A DNA stretch of 64,000 nucleotides from Linepithema humile. Its lineage: Eukaryota; Arthropoda; Insecta; Hymenoptera; Formicidae. This document shows positions 42,966-55,643 of this stretch, in pieces. Position numbers and translations under genes: made by a program. The notes below the pieces were generated by a model that was not told where the DNA came from, did no database searches, and saw only the letters and a list, made by a program, of their open reading frames with translations. The first letter of the stretch is position 1. Each line of letters starts with the position of its first letter. The DNA lies in assembly GCF_040581485.1 (NCBI RefSeq), contig NC_090132.1:4041001-4105000 (forward strand). Direction: 5' to 3'.

Positions 42966-45198
42966 TTTGTTCTTAGTATTTCTTAAAAGTTGGAGCAAAA
43001 AAAAATATTTTTGGAAGTAAAATGTAGCAAAAAAAAATTAGCTTAATATACATCAAAAATGTAAATAATGGAAAACTTGAAAAAAAGTAAAAAGTCGAGA
43101 AACGAATGATCTCTGCAAAGTACTACTAGATTGTTTATAGTAATTTCGTCCTCCATCAAGCAGCCATGTTTACAACGCAAAAATGTCAAAGAGTACCGGT
43201 ATCATCAATTATGCCGTCTATACGCCCGATCTCTGAACTGCAAGCGAGTACATTAGCGATGCACTTTGACATTATAAGCGATGCATGGAAGATACGTCTT
43301 AATCTCGTCAAGTGGGGTTACGTAACTTTTTAAAATAATCTTGCAAAACCTGCTTAAAATATCAAAAGTAACGATAGAGCAAATAGTTAAGTTCGATCCA
43401 AATTTTTTGAATTTTTGCGAAATCTCATGCTGATTTAATGCATTAAAAAAATTAATGCTTTAAAAATTAATTAATTTAATGCTTTAAAAAATTAAAGAGA
43501 AAAAAAGGTAATATTTAAATTAAAAGCAATCCTTAATGTTTTCCAATCTCATGTTTAGTAAAATTATATCTGCGATAATTAATAAATTATAAGATTTTTT
43601 GTTCTCAATTTTATATTACTGTACCACCTTTTTTCTGCATATTTCTGACGCTTACACATTTTTGTTCGCGGAATATATTTGCAATACATACACATTTCTA
43701 TTATGGTATGTGTGCCTTTTTAATTACTGCTTACGTATTAAAAGTGCAGTCTGCGAAATTCATCAACAATTCTTTTCATTTCCTTGTAAATCTCACAGTC
43801 AAAAGCTTCCATTCTCTTCGACTAACAAAGATACAACAATATGAAATACGATCGATGTTGCTGTGAATTAAAATAATACGTGTTTCGTGCGCTCTTTGTA
43901 TCCTTTGTATTTTCGAGCAATATTTCGGGATTATTATCAGAATCGCTGATTTACATGTTCATAACGCACGCTAGGCGAGCCATATTCATGCATTACGTAA
44001 TACACGCTAGAGAGCAACGTAGAAAGAAACTATATTTTTCCAGTGCGAACGAATGATTACTATTTCACAAGTCGAAGAAACATAGCTACGATTTCACATT
44101 ACATTGCATTCTATTTAAAAAATACATACAGATATAAGCAGTAGTTTTATTAAAAAAAAACGATCTTTCTTTTATAATGTCATACGTTTTTTGCTAAAAG
44201 TCTCGAACAATGCTATTATTTTTTGACAAAGAAAAGTAAATTATAAAACATCACGCATAAACATTTTATTCAGCGTTTAAAAAAAATTTTATGCTTTTTT
44301 TGTAGATTTTTACGAGTATCGAGAATCTTTCCACATTGACAACGGAGATTAAAAAATTCAGATATTTACGATTTATAACAATACGAGCAAAGTCACTAAA
44401 CTGAACCGATAAAAACTAGTTGTCTTTAACACAGATGTGCTATCGACAAGTGACCTACCCGGCAAACAGCCAACAGTCATTACCGACTCAATTTACCGAA
44501 ATACAATTTACTTTCGCACTAATTGGTTTAAACATCATCCAGATACATTGGCTGACCTAATAACCTGATAAGTGAGCTAGTAATAAAAAGATTAATTTTA
44601 CGGTACATTGCACTATTCTATCTTTCATCTATATATATTTCTTAATCCATTTAAAAATTATGTAAATTTTTTAAATTTTGTGTCAAGAATGAAATCGCTT
44701 GCTTATTTATTGCAAGTGAGTAAAAAGTTAAATAGGTGAAATTAATATTTATGATCCTGCGCGCGACAGAATTGAAAGCAACGTTACGTCTGGTTGTTAA
44801 GATTAAATTATGTTAATTATGTTAATTAGAAATCTAACTAGGAAGTACGATAAAATCGTGAAATGAAATGCGGATCTTGAAGAAAGGTGCAATAAAAGAG
44901 GTCAGGAATCGAATTTGAGAATTACGAAGAAAACATTCCCGTAACATTTTCGAGAGAAGATGGCAGGAAGCAGCGATGTTAACAAATCCGGCCACCCGTA
45001 ATGATAAGTTTTAATGGCTTCGAGTCAATCGAAGAGCTACACACCGTTTTCTGCTTGCGCCACCGGCACCGTGTAACGTATTCAAGGCCACTTATTCATA
45101 AATCAGATCTCACTTTCATTCATGACATTTGAGGCGATATCATCTATTTTTCCCCCGGTGTTCGAACGATCGATTTGGATTTTCGACGTCTCTCGCAG
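42966..45198. other. AT-rich non-coding
   Basis: Includes runs of TTAATGCTTTAAAAAATTAA near 43440-43495. No gene recognised. Confidence 0.55.
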
Positions 45199-45298
45199 GG
45201 ACCACAAGCTCGCGCCCCGCACGTGCTCGGCACCTTTTACCGGGACGTGATTGCGGTTCTCGACGAGACAATGGTATCTACAAATGCATTACTGAAAG
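45199..45298 (+). other. Candidate isolated 100-bp exon
   Basis: A GC-rich segment in AT-rich surroundings with a good acceptor (pyrimidine-rich TCTCTCGCAG|) and a perfect donor (CTGAAAG|GTAAGT). One frame is open throughout and reads GPQARAPHVLGTFYRDVIAV then LDETMVSTNALLK; a second open frame includes RDNGIYKCITE. No neighbouring exon was found within several kb. It could be an exon of a gene with large introns, a lncRNA exon, or chance. Confidence 0.3.
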
Positions 45299-47028
45299 GT
45301 AAGTAAAGTGAAGAACGTGCGCGCGAACATCCGCCGTTACGTATCGCAGTACGTAAAATAGGACATCCGATACCCTTGCGACGGTTCTGGCATTTTATTG
45401 AATTGCGATATAGAATGGAAATAAATTTCTTAAATATAATAAATTGTTACGTTCTGTTACGGTCTTTATTTTATTATGCGAAGTGATTGCAGATAGACCA
45501 TTGTTTCTCATCAATTCTCAAAGCTTTAATTAAACATTGTAAAAATTAAAAATCAGACAAAATTACAGTTATAAAGCAATGCTGAAAAATCATAAAATTC
45601 GGTTTTTAGGCACAAATTTTCTAGGACACGGATTTTTCTTCAAGATTTAGTCTTTTCATTAATGTACTTTGCATATCGAATTATGTGTCCATACGCACTG
45701 CCTATCTATATGCCGATTTCAAGTTCAAAGTTCCAGTTAACCGACAGCAGAAGCCATAGTGCGTTGCGGGAGATACAGATCGCGAATTTGCATAATCCGT
45801 TGTCGTGCAGTCCAATAGCAGTAATATTATACCGTTTTAAGCGCGCGTTTTCGAGCACCGAACGGTGTACTCTACACCTACAACTGATTGCGTAAGTTCT
45901 TAAAGTTAGTACGCGCGCGGGACCGGATTCACTTTCAGCGTGTCAAGGACACCGGGGGGGCGACAGGTCCTCTCGGCCTAATTCTTCGCGATGAGCGGCC
46001 GCATTAAATCTCGCTAACAGGTGACATTTATTCGCTAAAGTACGAATAGTCGGTCGGTTGCCAATTTTTAAAAAATACAAATCGTATAACCATATATAAA
46101 TATATATTATCTATTAACAATCGTGTTCTTTGGTAATCTACGGCTTTCCTATTGTACATGTTCTGTGCGATATGTACATTTCTTTGTTAGACCACGCGAT
46201 GTCATTAGTAGAAGAATGAAAGCATAAAGTTACTGATATATAGAATAATACTGAGACTCAAACTACTAACATTCAAATGCTGATTTAAGCTCTTAAGCTA
46301 TATTTAAGCATTAGGTCTATTTATCCAAGAATTATCTCATCCAAGCTCATCTTCGAATGTGAAATTATTCTTACGAAATTGTTTAAGCCATCAACACACT
46401 TGGTTTAAATTATATGATAAACTTTCCTTCTTATTCTTATCGTTATATTCCTACTGTTAAATTATTTTGATTGATTCTTATGACAAGCTTACGATTTGAA
46501 TGAAGGCTCAAACAAATGGTCGATGAGTTACATGAAAGAGTGACAAAATGTATTTCAACTGCTCAATGCAGTTTCTAAAGTGATTTTATTTCACATTGTT
46601 AAAAAGGTTTTTTTTTCTAAAGAAATCTATTAAGAAATATGTAAATTATGCTAAGTTTACTTTAGTTCTGAAAGGTTAAACAGATTGATATCAATTCATG
46701 AAGTATTAGTCAACCTTAACTTCTCTAAAAAGCTTCAATCGCACTATTCTCGTCTGCGCACAATAACCGAAGTCATACATTTTTCATCAGGACCATTCGT
46801 GACGTCATCTTGCACAACGCTCGCCGGTGGAAAGACGGGGCAATTTTCGTATCTCTCAGGAAAGCACGCGGGAATAGACGCGTTGTCCTTGACACATGAG
46901 CGCGTCGCGGGCCCGATTCGCCCAAAGAATTTAATTCTTCAGGCGCCGAAAGTGAAACACGGACCGTTTGGCCTATCAATGTCGACGTGACTCGAAATCC
47001 TCCGACTGATTCAGTGCGTGTCGCTTCG

Positions 47029-47073
47029 CATTGACTTCGACTTTACATTGACTTCGACTTTACATTGTCTTCG
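47029..47073. repeat. 17-bp tandem repeat, 2.6 copies
   Basis: CATTGACTTCGACTTTA occurs twice exactly, then a partial third copy, CATTGTCTTCG. Confidence 0.95.
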
Positions 47074-50000
47074 TTGCAAGATAAGAAGAGAAAATAAATT
47101 TTACTTCAAAAGTGAAGCAAGGCGCGTTTTGAAATTCGTTTAGTTAACATAAGAAAGAAATGGGTATCATGGCATCTAGCCAAATTATATGCAATATGCA
47201 ATATAATAATAAATACTAATACTATTTTAAAATTATAAACTCATACCATTTTTGCCAATAATTTCTTTAAAAAAATTAGATGAGATATGAATTAAAATGT
47301 CTAATAAATTCGGTGCATAACTTTAGCGAGCAGATTGATTAAAACGATGCGATTTATCGATTATGCTAAACAAAACAGTTCGATATCTAAATGACTGCTT
47401 AGAATGCCCCTCCAGCATCGACAAACAGCTAGTCCTCTTTTCTAATGCAATTCACTGTGTCTTAATGTAGCAACATTGCTTCTAGTTATATAAAGTTTGA
47501 ACCGACTATCAAAGTGTAGATCGTTATCGCACGGCGAGCACTGATCTACAGTGAAACTCATATACTTCACTTTGTAGCATAACGATTTCGGGCTCTATCG
47601 AATAGTACCTTTTTCCATCTTTCTTTTCAGTGATTAAAATATCAGGCGCGAATAATTTGAATATCGGACTTCAAATAACGCGCATGCCATTTAAAAGTTA
47701 AAGCACCGAAATTTAAAATTTCAAATTCGAAAGAAAAAAACTTTCTCCTCTATCGATATTTCTTATCTTAAGACTGCCTTTAGCTGTTTTAACATTTTAT
47801 GTTGCTTGCTTATGATCAAAAGTTTGTAAAATTTATCTGTTCCATCTATCTTTGATAGAGATTTTTCTATTCGATTTTTATTATAGTCATTTATCAGTAT
47901 CCAAATAAATTTATGTGTGCAGGATTATACGTAATTATATCGTGGCGTGCATTCACGCATAATTGCCAGTTACGCTGGGCACGCTTTCGCACTAATCGCA
48001 CGTGTTGCGCAATATCACATACCGCGCCGGAGAACAGGTTTTTTTCACAACAAAATCTATAGAAGTATTTATTTTTGGCAATTTTCGGTTGCGTATCCTT
48101 TAACTGCATTTTCAATAGCATATCATTATCGTCATTATGTGATTACTTAATTAGCTTTCTAGGAGCAAAAAGAAAAATAAGAAATCGGACAAGAATATAG
48201 AGAAGTTCAAATTTACGAAATAAGTCCAAGATTAATATGTAACCGCTTATGTAAAAAGATTTGTTCAATTTACCATCATATTCGTATGAATTCATTCAAA
48301 CGAAACAATTCATAAATTGTTGAGAAAAAAAAACAATAATATGGAAATCTTTTCGACAGAAATCTCAGTAAGATTCTTGTCGTACAAATATTCGTAAGCT
48401 TAATTAATGCAAATGAATGCGATACACTTCAGAATAATAGGTCATGATTCTAATTTTACAAGAAAATTAGATAGTCATTGGGTTTGAAGTTTTTTTGAAA
48501 ATCTTAAAACTTTCTTCAAAAATGATTACATCAGTTGAGATATTTCGATTGCACGAACAAGATTTATAACTTACACGCTGCCGTTCAAGAACATTGACAT
48601 TTTACATGTATTTATTGTCATGGCAAATGTTTTTGAAATTTCTCTTGAAATTCAACTACAGCTGCGGTATAATTGACGAAGTCAAATATTAGACCGAGGT
48701 AACTCTCTCTAAATAGCCACGGAAGGAAATGATTTTTGCTCTTATCCTCCTCGACAAAAGACTTGTCTCCGAACATATCGAGAAGTACTTCAGAACATCA
48801 TGAATAATTATGTAACAAAATATTCGTTTTAAAAATCTTATCATAAAAATCAATAAGACACTTATATAACATTATTTTATTTAATTTTCAAATGATTAAA
48901 TGCTACACAGATTTTTCGCTTATAATACATCAAGAATGTCTAAAATAAAAATAATTTTTCCCAACTGTTTTCAGTTCGAAGCAGAATTACCGGAAATCCA
49001 ACATTTGACTATCGATTGCGGGAAAATCGCTGTAATTGTAGCTGTAGTTTGAGAGAACTTTCAAAGATGTTCATCACAGGAAAGTGAACACACGTGAAAT
49101 GTGAAACATCAAAAGGATTGGATGAGATCACGTAAGTCATAAATCTTACTAATGTGAACGAAGCGTCTTAATAATATGCACTGTTATGTAAATAGTTATT
49201 GTAGTTAGAAATGAGAATATAAAATATCTCATAAAAAAAAAGAACTGGTCCCTCATGTAATTCGTTGCTGCTGTTTGCTTCATATCTCATAGAGTTCATT
49301 CAACTCTATCTGGATAGCCTTCAATTTCTGGATTCTTGTTCAATCAATCGTTAACAGTCTTCTGTATGATGTGTTTCCCCATCGTGTCTGCGTGTCGTCA
49401 CTCAATGCCAAAATTATTTCCAAATCACTCCGCCGTGTCGCAACTCGGTTTGTCGGTCTCGAACACTAATCGTGTTCCCGTAAGATTTCGCTCTTCCTCC
49501 TAACTCAAGCGTGACATCGAATTATCGCATGTCTCTACGGAACTTCATTAATTAATCGATCGCGTAATCAGAATAGAATCACATAATTGTTAGGTAACAT
49601 CACTTTTATATATATAGACAACGTACATAATCACGATATGGAGATGTTACGTTTCTCTATCGATATATCATTTAATTTCTGTTTTTGGATCAAATAAGGC
49701 ATTTTGCTTCGTGATTTGGCGTAAAATCAAGTGCATAAATACAGTTTAAGTAAAATAATATATCCTCAAAATGAAACCCGGTTTAGCGATTAATAATTCC
49801 ATTCCCCTTTCGTGCACTCTCTCACACCGGTGCTCATCTCCGCTTTTCTTTTATATTTTTACGCTTTTTCCAATCCCGTGTGTGGCTTTTCCGGAGAAAT
49901 GAAAAGTGTGTCTCGATTTTATATCGTTTGCCCTACTTCCAGCGCTCATTAACGTGCCTCGTTACAATGTAATTTCCGCAAGTCTGCCGCACCTTTTTTC

Positions 50001-50477
50001 CGGCCTTTCTTACGCGACGAATAATGATAATAATGATCGACGGCACATTATGCATCTCGCGGTCTGCGGACTCGTCTCGCGAAGACACGCGCGACCATGC
50101 CGCATCTGTATCTCGCTAACCGCGGACTCCTGACAATGAACTAGATAACGACTAGCTGCAATGTGTATATATGCGTGTCTAGGTTAGTAGTGACAACTTT
50201 ATATCTACCTGACATATGAAATGAGATTGTTGCAGCAGCGTTTCTCATTCTTCAAAGCCTACGAAAGTAGTTATAAGATATATCTTGACCATTCAAATAT
50301 ATGATCATAGTGCAAATTTCTTTCACCAAAAATATAGATGCATTTTTCTTCCTTGGCATTTATTAATCACCTGTTTTCCCTTAATTAGGTATCCTTCTGA
50401 AAGGACCCGAGACTTTCTCCAAAAAGAATATTGCAAATATATTTCTTTGACAAAAGTGAAATTTGTCACGGATTACC

Positions 50478-50510
50478 TTAATCGGGTTTAGTAACATCCG
50501 TAGTTATGAA
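50478..50510 (+). repeat. Dispersed repeat copy 2 (33 bp)
   Basis: It matches 34083-34115 with two A/G transitions. The copy here is followed by ACTACGTTATGAAATCAC rather than by the hairpin, so only part of the family unit is shared. Confidence 0.65.
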
Positions 50511-52100
50511 ACTACGTTATGAAATCACAGTCATTCTATTTTTCAAAGAAACAACTGTGTTTGGCGTTTTTGGCTTTTGTCAGAGAAATATTTGTAATAT
50601 TTTCAAGGTCGTCTCGACCGCAGGACGTCTCGAGTCTCATGGTCATCTCAGCAGGGCGAGCGCCACTGCTCATCGATGAGCGACGTCATCCTATTTCCAA
50701 TGTTGCATATTTATCATTAGCGATACGTGGCAATGATCCACATAATCCTTCCATTGAGCCATCATTCTTCTCCTCATTAAGCGCGACGATGAGAATTAAA
50801 ATTGCACAGCTGACCGGCTTCGGCCGCAAAGGACGAGGCCGGACACGTGCGATTCGATAGATAAGAATCGCTGAACAGTCTCTTGCCAAAGAATTGTACT
50901 CTAAATTCATAATTTGGGGAACGTTATTATCCTGAAACAATCTTTTCCTGAGAATAGAGATAATTTCTTCGCAAAAAAAAAAATATCAATAATTCGCTGG
51001 CCAAAGCTGATGCCGCGATTGTAGATTCGCGATTGCAGACAAGTTTCGCGGATTGATAAAACGGCGAAGTTTAATGTTTCATTTCATGAAATTGATAGAA
51101 CAACAGAACGCATTAATATTATCCTAATCTCGCACGCCTACGACCGTCGGGACCGTCGTCGATCCATTTCTGCTCCGTATCAAGAATCGCGCGCGATTGC
51201 GGGGTCCTATAAATAAATCTCGCGAGATGGCGAGAACGTAATCGGCGCAGCTCGTTGTTTTTCTGTTTTCACGATCAAGTTTGCCCGACCGAGAGGGGCT
51301 GACTAGCCGTAGCCGCGCTGACACTGGCATTGGCCTACTCTCTCCAGCGTCGTTCACTCTCTTGCTTCGCGCTCGTGTTCTCACTCTCTTTCGTTTCGCG
51401 CTCGGGGACAAAACAACGCGCGCTGGCGCTGGTGCTTCCATTTTTCCACTATCGCGCTTTTCTCCTTCCGGGCTGCGCTTTCCCTATAGCTCCGTCATTG
51501 AATTCGTTCGATATTATTTGCGTACTATTGAAAATATCTTTGCTAAACATACAATTGTATTGCACGCAAGAAACAGTAAAAATGACTTGTTACTCGTTTA
51601 TGATATATATTTTAAAAATGAAATAATAGCTAACTTGATCGTTTGTTTCTTTGAAATAAAGCAAGCCGGATATTTTTACCTCAATTTTTCCCAGATAAGA
51701 GAAATAACAGAAGTAAATTAGAAAACTGATCAGAATTTACCAGTCAAAAATTTGAGAAATAGTATAATATAAACAGCATGCTAAATAGCTTACAAAAAAA
51801 ATATGATAAAAAAGCAGATATACATTTATTTAGCCTGAGATGTGTACTAAATTTTTTTAATTCTGATACTAGTTTTACTTTGCGAATTGGATTAAGGTCA
51901 GGTCGTTTTAGATGAAGATCTTTTGACTTTCCAGTCGGCAAAAGCTGTTCTGGGGAGCTCTACTTTTTTTTTACCAAAAAGAAACCTATATATCAAATTG
52001 GATAAAATCGATAAAGGATACACTGAAAAGTGGTCGCGAAAAAATTCACACTTTGTCGGTTGGTTGATATTAATCTCATTAATGCGTTAATTTTGTTCTT

Positions 52101-52990
52101 TTACCGGCGTGATGCTGATAATACGTTACAAGAGAGTAGTGATAGTAAATAGATCGGCACATAAATCAGCGGAAAAAGAGAGAGAAAGAGAGAGAGAAAG
52201 AGAGACGATACTTGACTGCACGCTGCACGACGGTCGTCCGGCTCGACCTGGTTTTCAGCGAGAAAAGTCGTTCGCTTCTTGCGCGCTCGAGATCGAAGAA
52301 GAGACCGCGCCGAGCCGTAACGAGCGGCAGGACGCTCTTCCCGATTCTGGACAGTGGAAAGCACCTCTCTTCTTTTCGCGCGTCTCTCGCTCGCTCTCCT
52401 TGGCTCTCTCCCTCGTTCTGTTATGAAAGTGCTGCAAGTGGAGCGCGCCGTTTGTGACAACAAAGCTATACTTTTATTTATAACTGGCCGACTTACACGT
52501 AGACGCGAGCCGGTCCGATAGACGATAGACGAAGACAGGGCGCTTAGATCGCAGACAGCGCGGTCGCGTGAACTCTTCCCGTGCCGCGGGATCGCCGTGG
52601 ACCGCGCGCGCGGATGAGAGAGTGGAAAAATGGAAGCGCGCATCGAGAGAGTGCGAAAGGCGTGAGCGCGAAAAAAAAAAATCACGGCGCGTAATTTCCT
52701 CGCGGCGAGAGAGCTGCGTTGCGTTGCGGCCGGCTTGGCCGAACGGCGCTTCCACCGTCGGAAGAATTTGTTTTCCTTTTTTTACGGGCGCGTCGATCCG
52801 CGAGATCGATATACGCGAGAGGCGCAACGGGCACACCCGGCGAGAGTACCACCCCAGATGTGCAACTGACTTTCCAATAAGAGTTTGATAATTTGTTGCG
52901 AAATGATGAATCCCGGAGCCGACAGCGGAACAGGCCGAGCTGAGTTTCACCGCATCGCGTCGCGCGAAACAAATGGCAAGTGCCACGTTA
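52101..52990. promoter_or_regulatory. CpG-rich patch with GAGA tract and minus-strand TATA-like box
   Basis: A (GA)n-rich tract lies at 52172-52206 and CpG-dense sequence extends to about 52850. On the minus strand TATAAATAAAAG (complement of 52471-52482) could be a TATA box for leftward transcription. Long open frames on both strands (up to 194 codons) are composition effects. Confidence 0.35.
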
Positions 52991-55586
52991 AATCAATCGA
53001 TCGAGCGCTGACTAGGTTTATCTCTATCACTTAATAATGCGGCATTGAGCCAATTAAGGATAGGAAGTATGTCGCGTTTGTAGTAATTTAAAATCAATGA
53101 CAGATCGATTAATAGTCAATGCAGCCATTGCACCGTGTGATTTATCAAACAATTTGTTTAAAGACTAATGTAAAAGTATAAGTCTTGAGACTCTAAAGAT
53201 ATTTTCAGACTCTTGATGCACCACGATTTTCTCAATTTCATATTTTCGCCGTATGTTAATATCCTTGCGAAGCTAGTATTCATTTCCGCGCTATCATAAG
53301 CATATTATAAGAAAACAGAAAAATTTGTGAAAAATCTTAAAACTTTCTTAAATCTCTATGTATTATTCTTTAAATTGATAGACGAACTATCTAGTCTTTG
53401 AACAAGAATATAGTTTTCGTAACAAAATGTGACATAAATCTTTTCATATTTGCTGGTCTTTTTCAATATATACTGAAAAATTTAAAACATTTAAAACAAT
53501 TTAAAAATTTAAATTCAAATTCCTAAATCTAATCTATCGTCTGATCGTTTTGCATGATTAAATTTTTTAAATATAAGAACGTCAGACACAAAAGTCAATA
53601 GAACCAGCAAAGATTCAAGTCGAGATTTTGTTCAGACCTGATTAGTTTATAATTCACTAGCACTCGCAGGTGTCATTATACCTCGGATGACTCGGAAAAA
53701 CATCGTCTCGAGAGTCCTCGTTGTTGGCAAAGAGAAAAGCCGTAGAATCGAAAGGAAGATCAAGAGGAGCTAACTAGCGCGACGCGTTAGCCGGCACGCT
53801 TATTAGGGAATTGCACTTTCTTTCACGGTTGGCGACCGCGCGTACCGAGGACGCCGAAGGTGAGAAGAACGAGGAAACCGACCGGTGCAACGACCCGCCG
53901 GGAAGTATGTCGGTTGTGGGCGCACGCAATCGTCGCAACGATTTTGAAAAATGGCCGTCCCACTTTTACAGGGGAGTACTTTCACGGTCGCTAACCCCGA
54001 ACGAGAGGATCACGTTGCTCTCAGCATGGTGCGCTTCTACATCTCTATGAAAGTAGTTTTACCTGCAGTAAGGGCAGCAGGAAAGGGAAGAAGAATCAAT
54101 CCACCTCGAACATTAATAAAAAATTACAACTTAGCCCTAAGCCACGAATAATCTCCGTAATTCCTATCGAGCGGTATCAATGATAAGGAAAGAGTCACGT
54201 GCCGTATTAATTGTAGAACAAATAAATCTCAATTGTATTGATCAACGTGAATTAGTCGAAATATATGGGTCGAAAACGCGAGTACAATCTATTTATTAAG
54301 AGCGTCTTGTTTAAATCATTAAATACAATTGAGAAATATAGAAGATGCGAAATGCAACAATAGTACGCAATGTGAAAAAAGATTGACAGAAAGCATAGCA
54401 TTTATCCATTGACTAATTATTAATAATTATTATAAATTTTTATTTACAAGAAAATATAGAATGTTAGAATAAAAAAAATCTAGCTAAGAATTTATACAAT
54501 TTTTCGACAAATAACGTTTAATAAATCGCATTCGAAAACTAAGAAAGAATGTAGGAAATTGTTTCGGAATATAAAATAAGATTATTTATCAAGATAAAAT
54601 CCGTTCCACTTGGGTATGTTTTGTCAAAATGATGCGTACGAGCGCATCGTGAATCTTCTCCGTTTCATGTCGCTTCCTGCCTCTCTCTCGATTTATCTGA
54701 ACGAGCGCGCGCGCCGATTTTTCGTCCTAGGTCGCGTCGCCGGGATTTCCCTCGGTTTCTCAACTTTTATCCTCGCGCGGGATCGCCATCCACGGGGCCC
54801 ACTTTTCACCGCGAATTCTCACGATATCGTGCTCGGAAAGTAGCGAAAACGTGCTCGAGGATTTCTTTCCCCTTCCCCCCGCTCAATACTCGCGAGGATC
54901 GCCGACCGGCTCGCTTTTGCACAGTCCGACATGCACGGAGAATAAAACTGTCATCTCGAAAGTTGGCCTACTATCTCCCCGATCGCGATAATAGCCCCCG
55001 CAGCCACGAGAAACATCTTCCTTCTCTCTTTGCGACGACGCCGGTCTCTAATGGAAAAACGAAGCAGCTGTCTTTGTATCTTTCGTGATTGGTCTTCTTT
55101 TCTCTTCAGATAAGCAGAAAGAAGAAAAATGCGAAGTTGGATCAAGAATACTAAGAATCCAAGTTTTCTATAGATAAAAACGGTTGATAAGAAAAATTGA
55201 AACTAAACAAGCTTATTATCTTGCCGAGAAGACTTATTTTGTCGCATCAACACGCACAACACACTTTAATTTACATTCAAAATGTAAAACATATTCTAAT
55301 AAAAAAAGAATTAACAGTAGAAACATTGTAGCATTTACAAATTCAATGAAAAACATTTCTATGGAGAATATATTGAAATCTAAAATTCATGAAGATCTCT
55401 ACTAAAAAAATTGACGGAATACGGAAGCTGACTGAATCAAAATTTGTTCTAATAAAAAAAATGTTACGTAATATATTGTGAACGTTTGCTATTATAGATC
55501 ACTATCTATAGAAACAAGACAAAATATCTTTATACTGCAACGCAATTTTTATTCTTTTAATACCTTTTAATTTTTAATCTTTTAAA

Positions 55587-55643
55587 ATCCTGCGTTCACT
55601 TCACTGTCATGAGACTGTCATGATAGCGAAGTGAACGCAGGAT
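55587..55643. repeat. Hairpin with 16-bp perfect arms
   Basis: ATCCTGCGTTCACTTC (55587-55602) and GAAGTGAACGCAGGAT (55628-55643) around a 25-bp loop containing two copies of ACTGTCATGA. It is followed at 55691-55742 by three copies of CTGATATCACTAT. Possibly the scar of a small element. Confidence 0.85.

Larger units (their letters stand above)
45299..52100. other. Non-coding with scattered GC patches
   Basis: GC patches near 45.9, 46.8-47.0, 49.8-50.1 and 51.2-51.5 kb. GTCGTTCAC at 51349-51357 is the 9-bp core of the recurring motif. ORFs up to 146 codons (51281-51721) look fortuitous. Confidence 0.5.

Noticed and set aside
45203..45297. Immunoglobulin-like RDNGIYKC in an alternative frame of the candidate exon
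   Set aside because: Only one short match with no Ig framework upstream and no adjoining exon; probably chance.
52101..52986. ORFs of 194, 170 and 105 codons on both strands
   Set aside because: Stops are rare in this CpG-rich patch. The translations are Arg/Ser/Ala-rich without motifs and overlap in opposing frames.
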